In this document: piece after piece, positions 43,142 through 50,371 of the stretch
Layout of the letters: each line of letters opens with the position of its first letter
Numbering within the stretch: the first letter of the stretch is position 1
Program-made: the position numbers and the translations under genes
Source of the DNA: a virus
Direction: 5' to 3' (one strand)
IMG/VR virus record: IMGVR_UViG_3300030110_004955
Span: 1 to 53,117 of that record
Length of the DNA: 53,117 nucleotides
Notes under the pieces: model-generated
Told to the model about the DNA's origin: nothing
The model's input: the letters and a program-made list of their open reading frames with translations, nothing else
Databases searched by the model: none

Positions 43142-43588
43142 TTATTCCTCGTTGGTTGGGGTGATCATACTGTTGTCACAAATGTAACGGAGTTCGTAGA
43201 GTCTGCGTTCAGATGTACGCATGAAGTTGTTGTCGGTATCAAGGCAGTTGAATGATACGGTTTGTTCGGTATCGATAAGTGTTGTAATTGCGTGAACGAT
43301 CGTGTCGATTAACTCGGACGTTCGGGAATCGGTTGGGAGGTTTGCTTCGTCGATGGTCAACACTAAGCCGTTGACATTACTTATCGTAAGACACAGGGAA
43401 GTGTCGGCACCAAGGCGGACAGAATCTGACCAGACAATCCATGGCGCACCGATGATATACTTACGGCCCCAGAGGTAGCCAGCGTAGAGTACCAGGTCCA
43501 TTGCAGTGCCACGCCAATGGGGCCAGTCGTGTATGCGTACGGCCTTTGGGTTGAGCATCGGGGATGCTATGTCAGAGCGTGTTGCCAT
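43142..43588 (-). CDS. Small phage protein, unknown
   Basis: A 148-residue protein with an AGGAG site. Strand-rich middle (SLCLTISNVNGLVLTIDEANLP) and helical segments (ELIDTIVHAITTLID). Upstream of SSB. No family recognised. Confidence 0.6.
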   Translation of the reverse strand: MATRSDIASPMLNPKAVRIHDWPHWRGTAMDLVLYAGYLWGRKYIIGAPWIVWSDSVRLGADTSLCLTISNVNGLVLTIDEANLPTDSRTSELIDTIVHAITTLIDTEQTVSFNCLDTDNNFMRTSERRLYELRYICDNSMITPTNEE

Positions 43589-43596
43589 GGTGTCTC

Positions 43597-43818
43597 CTAA
43601 AAGGGTTTGTCGAAATCGGGTGCGTCATCGGATGCGTAGTTGGATAGGAAGGAGATTGCGTTGCGGGCCCAGGCGACAGCTTCCTCGAATTCTTCTATGG
43701 CGTCGGGACCATCGGCAGGTGTGGGTGCAGATAGAAGTAAGTCCTGGAGGTCAGCCTCGAGAGACTTGATACGTTCGTATGCCTGCTTGGGTGTGATGGT
43801 ATTGGAATCGGTGGACAT
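43597..43818 (-). CDS. Small acidic helical protein
   Basis: A 73-residue acidic helical protein; weak site, perhaps coupled to the upstream micro-gene. Unknown function. Confidence 0.5.
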   Translation of the reverse strand: MSTDSNTITPKQAYERIKSLEADLQDLLLSAPTPADGPDAIEEFEEAVAWARNAISFLSNYASDDAPDFDKPF

Positions 43819-43821
43819 GGT

Positions 43822-43908
43822 TTACTTCATGAATAGGGTTGAGAAACAGAGTAGGTAGATGGCGCCGATGAATACGGCGGACACATTCCATATGAGAGTT
43901 GGGAACAT
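43822..43908 (-). CDS. Micro-gene, 28-residue membrane peptide
   Basis: ATG 43908 with an AGGAGT site opens a 28-residue frame ending at a TAA (43822-43824). The product is almost all hydrophobic (PTLIWNVSAVFIGAIYLL), a typical single-pass membrane peptide. It fits exactly between two genes. Small inner-membrane peptides in phages often act in superinfection exclusion or lysis control, but no function can be assigned. Confidence 0.65.
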   Translation of the reverse strand: MFPTLIWNVSAVFIGAIYLLCFSTLFMK

Positions 43909-43916
43909 AGGTACTC

Positions 43917-44267
43917 CTACCAGTCGGCGGTGTAGAAAAGTTTGTTGCCTTTGCGCAATGAGGCTTTGGCTTTTTTGATGAAGCTTGCAGTCGCCTGGTC
44001 ACTGTGGACTCCGGATGTACCGAAGAAGAAACCCGTGGTGTAAGGCAACTGGTCGTAGACTAATTCGAGGCGAATGATATCGTCCATTGTTAATTCCACA
44101 TCCTTACAGTTCATGCTGGCATCTTCCGGGGGGTTGGTCTTTATACGCCACAGTTGTTCCATCCAACCTTGTAGGTCAGCGTGCTTACGCCAGTAGAACA
44201 GTTCGTCGACTGGTTCATCGGGTGGGTGATTGGGTGGTACTTCGAAAACATATTGGTCAAGTCCCAT
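43917..44267 (-). CDS. Conserved-type phage protein (MGLD..YWRKH family)
   Basis: A 116-residue protein. Its start (MGLDQYVFEVPPN) and the segment ELFYWRKHADLQGWMEQ are of a widespread phage family; in some phages similar proteins carry inconsistent names. Helical with a central basic patch. Function unknown. Confidence 0.7.
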   Translation of the reverse strand: MGLDQYVFEVPPNHPPDEPVDELFYWRKHADLQGWMEQLWRIKTNPPEDASMNCKDVELTMDDIIRLELVYDQLPYTTGFFFGTSGVHSDQATASFIKKAKASLRKGNKLFYTADW

Positions 44268-44433
44268 GGGTATTCTCCTTAGAACGGGCGATGTCGGTTA
44301 CAGGCGTAGTCGTTGACTGTATTGTCTGACTACGCAGATAGTATTCGTGTTCACGCTCGATCCATTCCTGGTCCATGCGGTCTTGCATGATGGCGTCGGT
44401 GCGTTTGCGGATAGCGTCGAATGGATTGTCCAT
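44257..44433 (-). CDS. Small helical protein, 58 residues
   Basis: ATG 44433 overlaps the upstream stop by one base (TGATG) and has GGAGGA upstream, giving 58 residues ending in the next gene. Charged and helical (AIRKRTDAIMQDRMDQEWIE). Its existence fills a 165-base gap with the same overlap style as the 35929 junction. Function unknown. Confidence 0.6.
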   Translation of the reverse strand: MDNPFDAIRKRTDAIMQDRMDQEWIEREHEYYLRSQTIQSTTTPVTDIARSKENTHGT

Positions 44434-44939
44434 CATTCCTCCTGAGCGAGAGCATGTTGGCTCCAGAAGTTAGAAGCAGCACGAGCATCGCTGGACCATT
44501 GGTCGATGAGGGCAGAAGCTTCGGCGGGTGGTACAGCAGTAAGGTTTATAGGGGGAAGGTCCCACCATTCGCGGGGGCTGGGCGTGTCTGATTGGGTACC
44601 GTATGCAGTGAAGAGCATCAACGAACCGTCTTCTACACGCATACCAATGACAACCATGTTGCGGGCTGGACGCATGGGTGCATCGATTAAGCGGGAGGGT
44701 CCACGGCGTTTGGCACGTTGGACATAGGTGACCTGGTCGTCATCGATAGGTTCATCACCAACGCTCGGGCCGTACAGTGCGGAAGGTAGACTCTCGCATG
44801 TGTCTGGAAGCGACAGGACTTGGATGAGGAAGGAACCATCCCAGTCAGCGAGCGCTGTGTCGATGAATGAAAGGTGGTCAGCGTTGAGGCCGTGGTCATC
44901 GTGAGCGATGACGATTCCGTTTGGTGTTGTAGTTGGCAT
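44433..44939 (-). CDS. Phage protein, unknown
   Basis: A 168-residue protein. An N-terminal strand-like GIVIAHDDHGLNA, a helical middle with Lys/Arg-rich QRAKRRGPSR, then strands (NMVVIGMRVEDGSLMLF) and a helical C-terminus. A beta-alpha fold seems likely. Unknown function. Confidence 0.55.
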   Translation of the reverse strand: MPTTTPNGIVIAHDDHGLNADHLSFIDTALADWDGSFLIQVLSLPDTCESLPSALYGPSVGDEPIDDDQVTYVQRAKRRGPSRLIDAPMRPARNMVVIGMRVEDGSLMLFTAYGTQSDTPSPREWWDLPPINLTAVPPAEASALIDQWSSDARAASNFWSQHALAQEE

Positions 44940-44958
44940 GAGTTGGTAACCTCTTTGG

Positions 44959-45621
44959 TTATTTGGTTGTGGGTACAGGGCCTGTAGGAAACGCAGGGTA
45001 GTCGCAGTACGTGGAGTCAGGTGCGATCGTCAGGTTGTTGTACACGTATTCGAAGTTGAAGGTAATACAATCACGAGCGCGAGTAACAGTACTTTGCTGT
45101 TCGTGTAGCGGAGTGAAGGACAGGATGAGATCTTCGTACTCGGTCGTTGTGAGTGCGATGATCTTTCTTGTGGCTTCGTCTTCTGCGACGGTAGGGAAGG
45201 ACACTTGGATTTCCATTTTGAGACGTTCGTAACCTGCCAATGTGGTGTCGCAGTACGGATGATGTGTGTCAAACTCAGGGGTCCATACATGAACGAAGAG
45301 ATGTTCACGTAGATCATCGGGGTCGAAGGTAATATCTTCTAAGTGCTCAATGATTCTTTTGAGTTGAGATTTAAGCGACTGTTCAACGGTTTGGGTGACT
45401 GCGTGATTTCGGTTGTCACGCATGTTGCAGCAAGCTGCGAGAACCGGAGTGTACATATCCAGCAGTTTGTTGTTGAGGTCGTTGTACATTGCTTCAACAC
45501 GAGGCTTGAGTTCTTCGTACAGTTTGATTTGATCGCGCTCGCACTGATGTATGATTGTGTTCAGTGCACTATCAAACGGGATCGTTGGTTTGCTATCAGG
45601 TTTGGTTTTGGCTGATGACAT
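44959..45621 (-). CDS. First gene of the long minus-strand operon
   Basis: A 220-residue protein; ATG 45621 has an AGGAGT site and is preferred over an upstream start. A helical N-terminus with repeated Leu/Ile patterns (QIKLYEELKPRVEAMYNDLNN) and a later mixed region (RKIIALTTTEYEDLILSF). No family recognised. It is first downstream of the GTAACC repeat region, so it may be strongly expressed early and/or connected to that region. Confidence 0.65.
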   Translation of the reverse strand: MSSAKTKPDSKPTIPFDSALNTIIHQCERDQIKLYEELKPRVEAMYNDLNNKLLDMYTPVLAACCNMRDNRNHAVTQTVEQSLKSQLKRIIEHLEDITFDPDDLREHLFVHVWTPEFDTHHPYCDTTLAGYERLKMEIQVSFPTVAEDEATRKIIALTTTEYEDLILSFTPLHEQQSTVTRARDCITFNFEYVYNNLTIAPDSTYCDYPAFPTGPVPTTK

Positions 45622-45793
45622 GGGTTGACTCCTACTTACAAAGCTATGAAATGTTGGCACCCCCTATAGATGCTGCAACGTCACGGGGATGCCGGTTAAA
45701 TGACGCTGCTCGTTTGTGTTTGGTCAGGCACAAATTACCTGGCGTGATGGGTTCAGTTGGACATACAACGATGTAGACCATCAAGTCTTGGAG

Positions 45794-45809
45794 ACACTAC
45801 GGGTAGTGT
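45794..45809. repeat. Inverted repeat ACACTAC-GG-GTAGTGT
   Basis: A perfect 7+7 inverted repeat with a 2-base centre at the edge of the GTAACC array. It looks like a dimer operator and lies upstream of the minus-strand operon. Confidence 0.5.
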
Positions 45810-45820
45810 GTTGACACTGT

Positions 45821-46099
45821 GTAACCACCAAGATGCAGGTGGTAACGGGATAACCCAGTAACAACCTGACTTATCGAGGTGTAACCCAGTTACCCACTTT
45901 GGTAGAGTATGGATAGGTATACGCGAGCACCGGGCAAAAGGGCTTTAATACATATAAACGAAAGGATACGAGGAAGATTCACTCAGACTTTCTATGTATT
46001 CAATTATGTGGTTACAGTGGTTACACTTGTTTATATATAAGGATGAACCTTGAGTATGGTGTAACCCATGAGTGGTAACGCTTTGGGTAACTGGGTAAC
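45821..46099. repeat. Iteron-like GTAACC/GGTTAC array
   Basis: About ten copies of a GTAAC(C) core in two clusters, 45821-45895 and 46011-46099, in both orientations: forward starts at 45821, 45842, 45858, 45881, 46061, 46075, 46087 and 46095, inverted ones near 45889, 46011 and 46020. An exact 9-base tandem GTGGTTACA spans 46008-46025. The clusters flank a ~110-base AT-rich stretch. No gene is supported in 45622-46337. Best reading: replication origin iterons or a cooperative operator. Confidence 0.6.
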
Positions 46100-46100
46100 C

Positions 46101-46139
46101 GGAACAGAGTATAAATGGAAAGTGGAACAGAGTATAAAT
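46101..46139. repeat. 16-bp direct repeat GGAACAGAGTATAAAT
   Basis: Exact copies at 46101-46116 and 46124-46139 (7-base gap). Read on the minus strand each contains TATACT-like -10 elements, so they may mark promoters facing the minus-strand operon, next to the iteron-like array. Confidence 0.65.
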
Positions 46140-46276
46140 CTTTCCTGGTACCGCAGTCGAAAGTGCTCTTGCCTTACTCGACCACGCTGGAAGTGGGAGT
46201 GTATAGACTTTAAGAAAAGTTCTAAAGTGTCGACCAATGGAATAAAAGTATGTCGAAGACATTCCTTTTCACGGAG

Positions 46277-46313
46277 AAGAAAAAAGCCCCGAGTCACCGA
46301 AGTGACCCGAGGC
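46277..46313 (-). terminator. Intrinsic terminator with TTCG loop
   Basis: On the minus strand GCCTCGGGTCAC pairs with GTGACTCGGGGC (12 bases, one G-U wobble pair) around a TTCG tetraloop, followed by six Ts. It closes the 46338 transcript and insulates it from the iteron-like array. Confidence 0.9.
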
Positions 46314-46337
46314 AGAATAACGAGAGAAGCTTAGAGC

Positions 46338-47129
46338 CTACTCTCCGATTAAGTTACTCAACTTTTCGCGGACTTCGCGATTGTACTCCCTGGCTGTGGC
46401 ACGCTGCGCATCATCTGGATGGATCGTGTCATCAGGACCGTAAGACTCATCGACTTCGTCGACGGGACGAGCCCGGAAGCGAAGACCGAAAGCGTTGAAG
46501 TCTTCGGCGTCGTACGCCTTCTCCTGTACAGAGAATTCGTAGAAGTTGTAAGCAAACTGGGCTTGCTCTTTGGGCCAGTTGAACAAGAACGTCTTGCCAG
46601 TCTGCTCGTTGACACCTTCGTCGCGCCAGCAAGAGAACGTCTCAACGTGGCGAAGGACTCGATTGAGTGCCTTCAGACGCCGCATGTGTTGATGTTCGCT
46701 GAGTTGCTGAGGTTGCCGAGTCTTGACATCAAGCCCTTCGAGTCCCTTAATGACACGCTTAACAATCATGAGGAACGCGTCGAAGGAGACCAGAATGGCC
46801 AAGTGAGTCTCACCTTGGTACTCTTCACCAGAGGACAAGAAGTCATCAAGGTCAAAGTCCTGAGCCATGTCTACTTTCGGCGCATACATGAGTCGCAGAG
46901 CGTCGAAGGGTCTGACGTCGCCATTCTTATCAGGGTTAAGACGAGGACCGTACTTAGCTGACGCACCCTTCACCATAAGCTCAACCTTTGCTCGGTTGGC
47001 GGGAGTATCAGTGAGGTTACGCCAAGGCTCAGCAAGTAGACGCTTAAGGTGACCAGCAGTACGAGTCTGAAGGTCGACGATTCTCTTCTGTGTAGGAGTT
47101 AGCTTCGAGTTAGTTTTTTCAACAGTCAT
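46338..47129 (-). CDS. Helical phage protein at the origin-like region
   Basis: A 263-residue protein; ATG 47129 with GGAAGTG upstream is preferred over the frame's earlier start. It is largely helical and charged, with a Lys/Arg-rich part (AHMRRLKALNRVLRHVETF-like, positions about 145-165). No family recognised. It lies between the iteron-like array and the palindrome region and has its own terminator, so it could be an origin-binding or early regulatory protein; that is only context. Confidence 0.65.
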   Translation of the reverse strand: MTVEKTNSKLTPTQKRIVDLQTRTAGHLKRLLAEPWRNLTDTPANRAKVELMVKGASAKYGPRLNPDKNGDVRPFDALRLMYAPKVDMAQDFDLDDFLSSGEEYQGETHLAILVSFDAFLMIVKRVIKGLEGLDVKTRQPQQLSEHQHMRRLKALNRVLRHVETFSCWRDEGVNEQTGKTFLFNWPKEQAQFAYNFYEFSVQEKAYDAEDFNAFGLRFRARPVDEVDESYGPDDTIHPDDAQRATAREYNREVREKLSNLIGE

Positions 47130-47181
47130 TTTTTCACTTCCGTTATTGGTTATGACAGATTTACAAGGATGAACACCATGT

Positions 47182-47250
47182 TCACCCAACAAGAGAAAAG
47201 AAAACAAACAAACAAATAAACATAAACAAATAAAGTATTATGAAACTCAT
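47182..47250 (-). CDS. Micro-gene, 22-residue membrane peptide
   Basis: ATG 47250 with a perfect AAGGAGA site (7-base spacing) opens a 22-residue frame of nearly all hydrophobic residues (IILYLFMFICLF...), ending in TGA at 47182-47184. The coding strand is T-rich, so it could be read as an AT-rich tract. The ideal Shine-Dalgarno supports a real membrane peptide. Confidence 0.55.
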   Translation of the reverse strand: MSFIILYLFMFICLFVFFSLVG

Positions 47251-47434
47251 TTGATAATCTCCTTGTCTCACTTGCTGGACATGGAGATTATTGAGGGTGA
47301 TAGGGATTTAGTAGTAGTAGTTAAAACATTGGGTATGAAGCAAAAGCGTCGGCCCGCTCAGGGTCGACATCCAAGCAGCGTAGCGATTGCGGCCAATGTT
47401 TTAGCTGCACCCTTCCTGAAAAGGGGTCCATTAT

Positions 47435-47463
47435 GATTATATTTTTGGCATCAAAATATAATC
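47435..47463. repeat. Perfect 11-bp AT-rich inverted repeat
   Basis: GATTATATTTT (47435-47445), 7-base spacer, AAAATATAATC (47453-47463). Could be a cruciform or a DNA-binding site; AT-rich, easily melted. Confidence 0.8.
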
Positions 47464-47650
47464 TAGGTCATGGCCATGGAACATGGACAAGCGGCGCGGT
47501 GACCGAAACAAGGAGTAGTTATTAAGATTAAATAACTTGTTAGTTAATGTTAATAAATGCGACCAAGAAGCCCCCTTTTCCACTGGCCCATAGGCATAGT
47601 CGGCAAGGTCAGCGGGACATTCGGTGAGTGGAGAATCGCTGTGAACATGG

Positions 47651-47665
47651 ATCACGTATCGTGAT
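47651..47665. repeat. Palindrome ATCACG-TAT-CGTGAT, copy 1
   Basis: A 6+6 palindrome with a TAT centre, repeated exactly at 47822-47836. Two identical copies 171 bases apart suggest sites for one dimeric protein, perhaps the neighbouring ribbon-helix-helix protein. Confidence 0.8.
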
Positions 47666-47767
47666 TCTGCGATTATACACCTTGGCCCGAAGGGATCACC
47701 GGAAAGGAGTCGCACTTTACCTTAGAATAAAAACAAGAAGTAAAGTCCGGTCGACCATAAGACAGAG

Positions 47768-47797
47768 ATCAAAGCGAGCGAAGCTTACCGCTTTGAT
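47768..47797. repeat. 9-bp inverted repeat with 12-base spacer
   Basis: ATCAAAGCG (47768-47776) and CGCTTTGAT (47789-47797). Lies between the two copies of the palindrome above. Confidence 0.75.
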
Positions 47798-47819
47798 AAG
47801 TCCGTTCGTTCGCTACCGG

Positions 47820-47838
47820 CAATCACGTATCGTGATTG
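47820..47838. repeat. Palindrome CAATCACG-TAT-CGTGATTG, copy 2
   Basis: Contains the same 15-base core as 47651-47665 but with an 8-base arm, so it is the longer, probably stronger copy. Confidence 0.8.
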
Positions 47839-48230
47839 GGGCTGCGGGAGGGCAAGAACCGCGAGGGACGAGTGGAAGATTGACGATCCGCCAACGACTA
47901 TCCAATCCAATCCACCAATCCACCCACCAAGATCAATCCGCCCCCCCGCCGAGAGTAGGAGCGCCAACGTGATCTTACCGGAACGATCCGATCCGCCACC
48001 GGACCTTCTGTAGTATCTGTGATGTATATTGTCTCGCCGGACGAATACCCCAAGGGGGGGAGGCATACCCCTTTTACCGTAGTACCTCCCCTAATGCCGA
48101 GGACCCTTTCCCCGACCGGACATGTTTTCAAAACGCTTTACCGCTGTGGTATTCCTTTCTTGCTCCAAAACGCGTTACATGGTACGTTCCTGTGGTACTC
48201 AACTACGGAACCACTATGACAAGAGGCAAA

Positions 48231-48824
48231 ATGAACCCTATAAAGCTTACACTTGAAGAAGAGATGCTTAGTCGGTTGGACAATTTGGTCCCGATGGTCG
48301 GTGATTCGGCTGCAGCGAGGGAGTTTGGCATCAAAGTTGACCGCCATGTGGTCGCCAGGGTTGCACTTTTGCGCGGCTTGACTGCTATGGAGGCCGCAAT
48401 TCCCGCCGAGAAGCCGGAATCTGTGCCCGATTCGGTGGTTGCGCCCCCTCCGCCACTGACTTTGCCCGCTATTCCCGAGGAATCGCCGCCTTCAAAAGCC
48501 GATACGCCCGATTCTGGGGTGGCTGAAGACGTTGACGTAGGCGAAGATGGCCTGATTGTCCCTCCAGAGGGCTGGCACGCGTGGTCTTTGTCGGAAAAGG
48601 TGCCTATGGCGCACGAAAAGGTGGATGCTCACTACAAATCGGGGGGTTGGCGGCGTTATTGGGGCCATGCGGGGGAAGAAGTCATCGCATTTTACTGGAG
48701 CCCCGAAGAATCCTTGCAGGATTACCCCTCATACAAGCAATCTGACCATAATGGGCAGACAATTAAAGTACAATCCACGCCATATGGGCCTGGTCACATC
48801 ATTCCCCACGGATGGTCCGAATGA
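48231..48824 (+). CDS. Ribbon-helix-helix DNA-binding protein
   Basis: A 197-residue protein. ATG 48231 has AAGAGG upstream. Residues ~1-50 (IKLTLEEEMLSRLDNL, then VDRHVVARVALLRGLTAME) fit an RHH (Arc/MetJ-type) domain, though a ~20-residue insert separates the parts. A Pro-rich linker (60-110) joins a C-terminal domain (WHAWSLSEKVPM to HAGEEVIAFYW) that may carry a second function. It sits just downstream of the repeated palindromes, so autoregulation or control of the divergent genes is likely. Confidence 0.65.
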   Translation: MNPIKLTLEEEMLSRLDNLVPMVGDSAAAREFGIKVDRHVVARVALLRGLTAMEAAIPAEKPESVPDSVVAPPPPLTLPAIPEESPPSKADTPDSGVAEDVDVGEDGLIVPPEGWHAWSLSEKVPMAHEKVDAHYKSGGWRRYWGHAGEEVIAFYWSPEESLQDYPSYKQSDHNGQTIKVQSTPYGPGHIIPHGWSE

Positions 48825-49333
48825 AAATCGATATTGCTAAACCAGACGAGATTATCTCAGTTTTGGAAGAATGTAACCCCGAAGCAATCATGTATGATGA
48901 TTTAGACGACGCTCTTGTGGGTATAATTTCGCGTGCAGGCACTGAGCCTTTGGCGCTTTACGACCGTAATAAGATATTAGAGATATTTATCGCTGACGGT
49001 TTGACGCATGAGCAGGCTGAAGAGCACGTTTGTTTTAATGTTGAGGGTTGCTGGGCGGGGCCCCACACACCTTTCCTGGTTTCATTCAACCTTGACCCGA
49101 TAGGAATCCGCTATCCCGTAGAAGACCTGGGTGTCGTTACAAGCGACAGCGCTGAGGCGGAAATATTCTTTGGCACTCAAGTCGGCGGGGATATTCCTGT
49201 TGATTCTGCAGATATTGGGTCTGACCTCGTAGATGTCGCATCCGAAGCCGGGGGTCCCGTCGGGTCTAGTGATGGAGATGAGGTGTCCGCAGGAGCCGTC
49301 GTCGTTGATCGGGACGTTAAATCCAACGTCTAA
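48821..49333 (+). CDS. Conserved-type small phage protein with long overprinted tail
   Basis: ATG 48821 overlaps the upstream stop (ATGA). The first ~87 residues (VLEECNPEAIMYDDLDDALVG, then ALYDRNKIL and HVCFNVEGCWAG) resemble a widespread phage family normally of about 85-90 residues. The frame then continues ~83 more residues to 49333, antisense to the YkgJ-like gene at 49082-49426. The family-like part ends almost exactly where that gene ends, so the tail may be spurious, a frameshift, or overprinted coding sequence. A one-base shift would end it at a TGA near 49095. Confidence 0.6.
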   Translation: MKIDIAKPDEIISVLEECNPEAIMYDDLDDALVGIISRAGTEPLALYDRNKILEIFIADGLTHEQAEEHVCFNVEGCWAGPHTPFLVSFNLDPIGIRYPVEDLGVVTSDSAEAEIFFGTQVGGDIPVDSADIGSDLVDVASEAGGPVGSSDGDEVSAGAVVVDRDVKSNV

Positions 49334-49426
49334 GTCATTTTCTTCGCAGATTTGTTTGAAGTTTCCCGCTAATCTGCAGCACGCGCCACACATTGTACAG
49401 GGAAACTTTTCATTGGAGATACTCAT
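49082..49426 (-). CDS. YkgJ-family Cys-cluster protein
   Basis: A 114-residue protein with GAGGGG upstream. FPCTMCGACCR (CxxCGACC) and later Cys in GFGCDIYEVRPNICR are the signature of YkgJ-type zinc/iron-chelating proteins. Function of the family is not settled; metal binding or protein modification is suggested. It runs antisense to the end of the 48821 frame and starts one base from the 49428 gene (divergent). Confidence 0.8.
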   Translation of the reverse strand: MSISNEKFPCTMCGACCRLAGNFKQICEENDLDVGFNVPINDDGSCGHLISITRPDGTPGFGCDIYEVRPNICRINRNIPADLSAKEYFRLSAVACNDTQVFYGIADSYRVKVE

Positions 49427-49427
49427 T

Positions 49428-49613
49428 ATGCCCCTCTATGTTTTCGAGTGTAACGCTTGTGGTCGGATTTTGGAAACTTTGCAGAGTTTTGCTGCTCCTT
49501 GGCCTGATTGTCAGAAGTGCGACAAGCAGATGAAGAAAAAGCCAGCTTTAACCAGCTTTAAGCTTGAGGGAGAAGGTTGGGCTCGAGACAATTATGGTTT
49601 GAAAAGCTCTTAG
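49428..49613 (+). CDS. FmdB-like zinc ribbon protein
   Basis: A 61-residue protein with GGAGA upstream. It matches the FmdB-type zinc ribbon (MPLYVFECNACGRILE... CQKCDKQMKKK), with two CxxC pairs. Such small ribbons are found in bacteria and phages and probably bind metal and nucleic acid or protein; a regulatory role is inferred only. Divergent from the YkgJ-like gene. Confidence 0.8.
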   Translation: MPLYVFECNACGRILETLQSFAAPWPDCQKCDKQMKKKPALTSFKLEGEGWARDNYGLKSS

Positions 49614-49925
49614 TTATCGCATTGCTTCTATGCGGAATTTGAGCATTTCGTTCTCTTGTTTGAGGAATTTCACTTCTACTTTGAGTGCAGCCAACTCAGA
49701 CATCATGTCGATAATTTGTTCGAGGTGTTCGTCGCGTTCTTGCTCCAAGCGCTCGACTCTTTTGATGAGATCGTCTCTGTATAGAGTTTGTTCCGCCCTT
49801 TCTTCTTGTTGTGCTTCTCTTTTTTGCTTCAGAATAAACTCATAAAACTTAAACGCACCAGCACTGAACACGCCTGTAACGGCGGCAACGATCGCAGCGG
49901 TAGTAGTTGGTGACGGTTTATCCAC
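49614..49925 (-). CDS. Membrane-anchored coiled-coil protein
   Basis: A 103-residue protein: a transmembrane stretch at ~8-30 (TAAIVAAVTGVFSAGAFKFY) then a long charged coiled coil (about 33-100). Overlaps the 49918 gene by 8 bases. Similar in layout to the 19268 and 20130 lysis-block proteins. Possibly part of a second membrane or lysis-control pair with its neighbour. Confidence 0.65.
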   Translation of the reverse strand: MDKPSPTTTAAIVAAVTGVFSAGAFKFYEFILKQKREAQQEERAEQTLYRDDLIKRVERLEQERDEHLEQIIDMMSELAALKVEVKFLKQENEMLKFRIEAMR

Positions 49926-50337
49926 GGAGGTCCTTATGCACTATTTCCACACGCATTTTAACGTATATCCAAACCCACAGGGTAAAGTATACGCCAGTCA
50001 CAACAAGGCTACGCCCGACGTCGCCTGCGGCGAATTCGGGGTCATTGAGCACACTGATAAGGAATTTAGTTGTCGAAAAGACGTAGAGCAGCAAGTACGT
50101 ACCGACAAATCTGGAGCAGGATCGGATGTTGGGCAAACTGAACAACATGCCCAGGGCAACCACAAAGTACAGGCAGTATTGAAAGTAGGCCCACTCATTG
50201 CCCCCATCCAGGGCCTCGCCGTAGGACATCCAAAGCACGCGGTTGTTTGCGAGGTCAGCAACGTTCCAGAACAGCAGCAGGGGTCCGTAGTCGTGGTAGA
50301 CCAGGATGTCTCTGTATGCCTTGAAGAATCCTCTCAT
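49918..50337 (-). CDS. Multi-pass membrane protein
   Basis: A 139-residue protein with about four hydrophobic stretches (near 18-35, 48-68, 76-94, 108-128). Paired with the coiled-coil protein downstream. No family recognised; a holin or membrane transport/exclusion role is possible. Confidence 0.6.
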   Translation of the reverse strand: MRGFFKAYRDILVYHDYGPLLLFWNVADLANNRVLWMSYGEALDGGNEWAYFQYCLYFVVALGMLFSLPNIRSCSRFVGTYLLLYVFSTTKFLISVLNDPEFAAGDVGRSLVVTGVYFTLWVWIYVKMRVEIVHKDLRG

Positions 50338-50371
50338 TGAGTCACCTACCCCATCATAACGCGGAGATAAA

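Larger units (their letters stand above)
47251..48230. other. ~1-kb non-coding control region
   Basis: No supported gene between the divergent 47182/46338 and 48231 genes. It contains a GTCGGCCC/GGGTCGAC hairpin (47348-47368), the inverted repeats listed below, a poly-pyrimidine CCAATCC-rich stretch (about 47896-47950), and runs of Cs and Gs near 48050-48090. Several short open frames here lack Shine-Dalgarno sites. The combination of divergent transcription, hairpins and repeats fits an origin, a packaging site or a large promoter region. Confidence 0.6.

Noticed and set aside
45821-46099. CRISPR array
   Set aside because: Repeats are 6-9 bases with irregular spacing and mixed orientation, and no Cas gene cluster accompanies them.
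46068-46334. An 88-residue plus-strand open frame in the repeat region
   Set aside because: No Shine-Dalgarno, and it runs through the iteron-like repeats and the terminator hairpin.
47251-47436. A 61-residue plus-strand gene
   Set aside because: Start lies in the Shine-Dalgarno of the opposite micro-gene and no site precedes its internal ATG; a hairpin in the middle suggests RNA structure instead.
47437-47715. A 92-residue minus-strand open frame with an AAGG-type site before a GTG
   Set aside because: It reads through the AT-rich inverted repeat and the palindrome, has an odd composition and no recognisable fold; more likely non-coding.
47628-47972. A 114-residue plus-strand frame rich in Arg
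   Set aside because: No ribosome site, composition unlike neighbours, and it spans the repeated palindromes.
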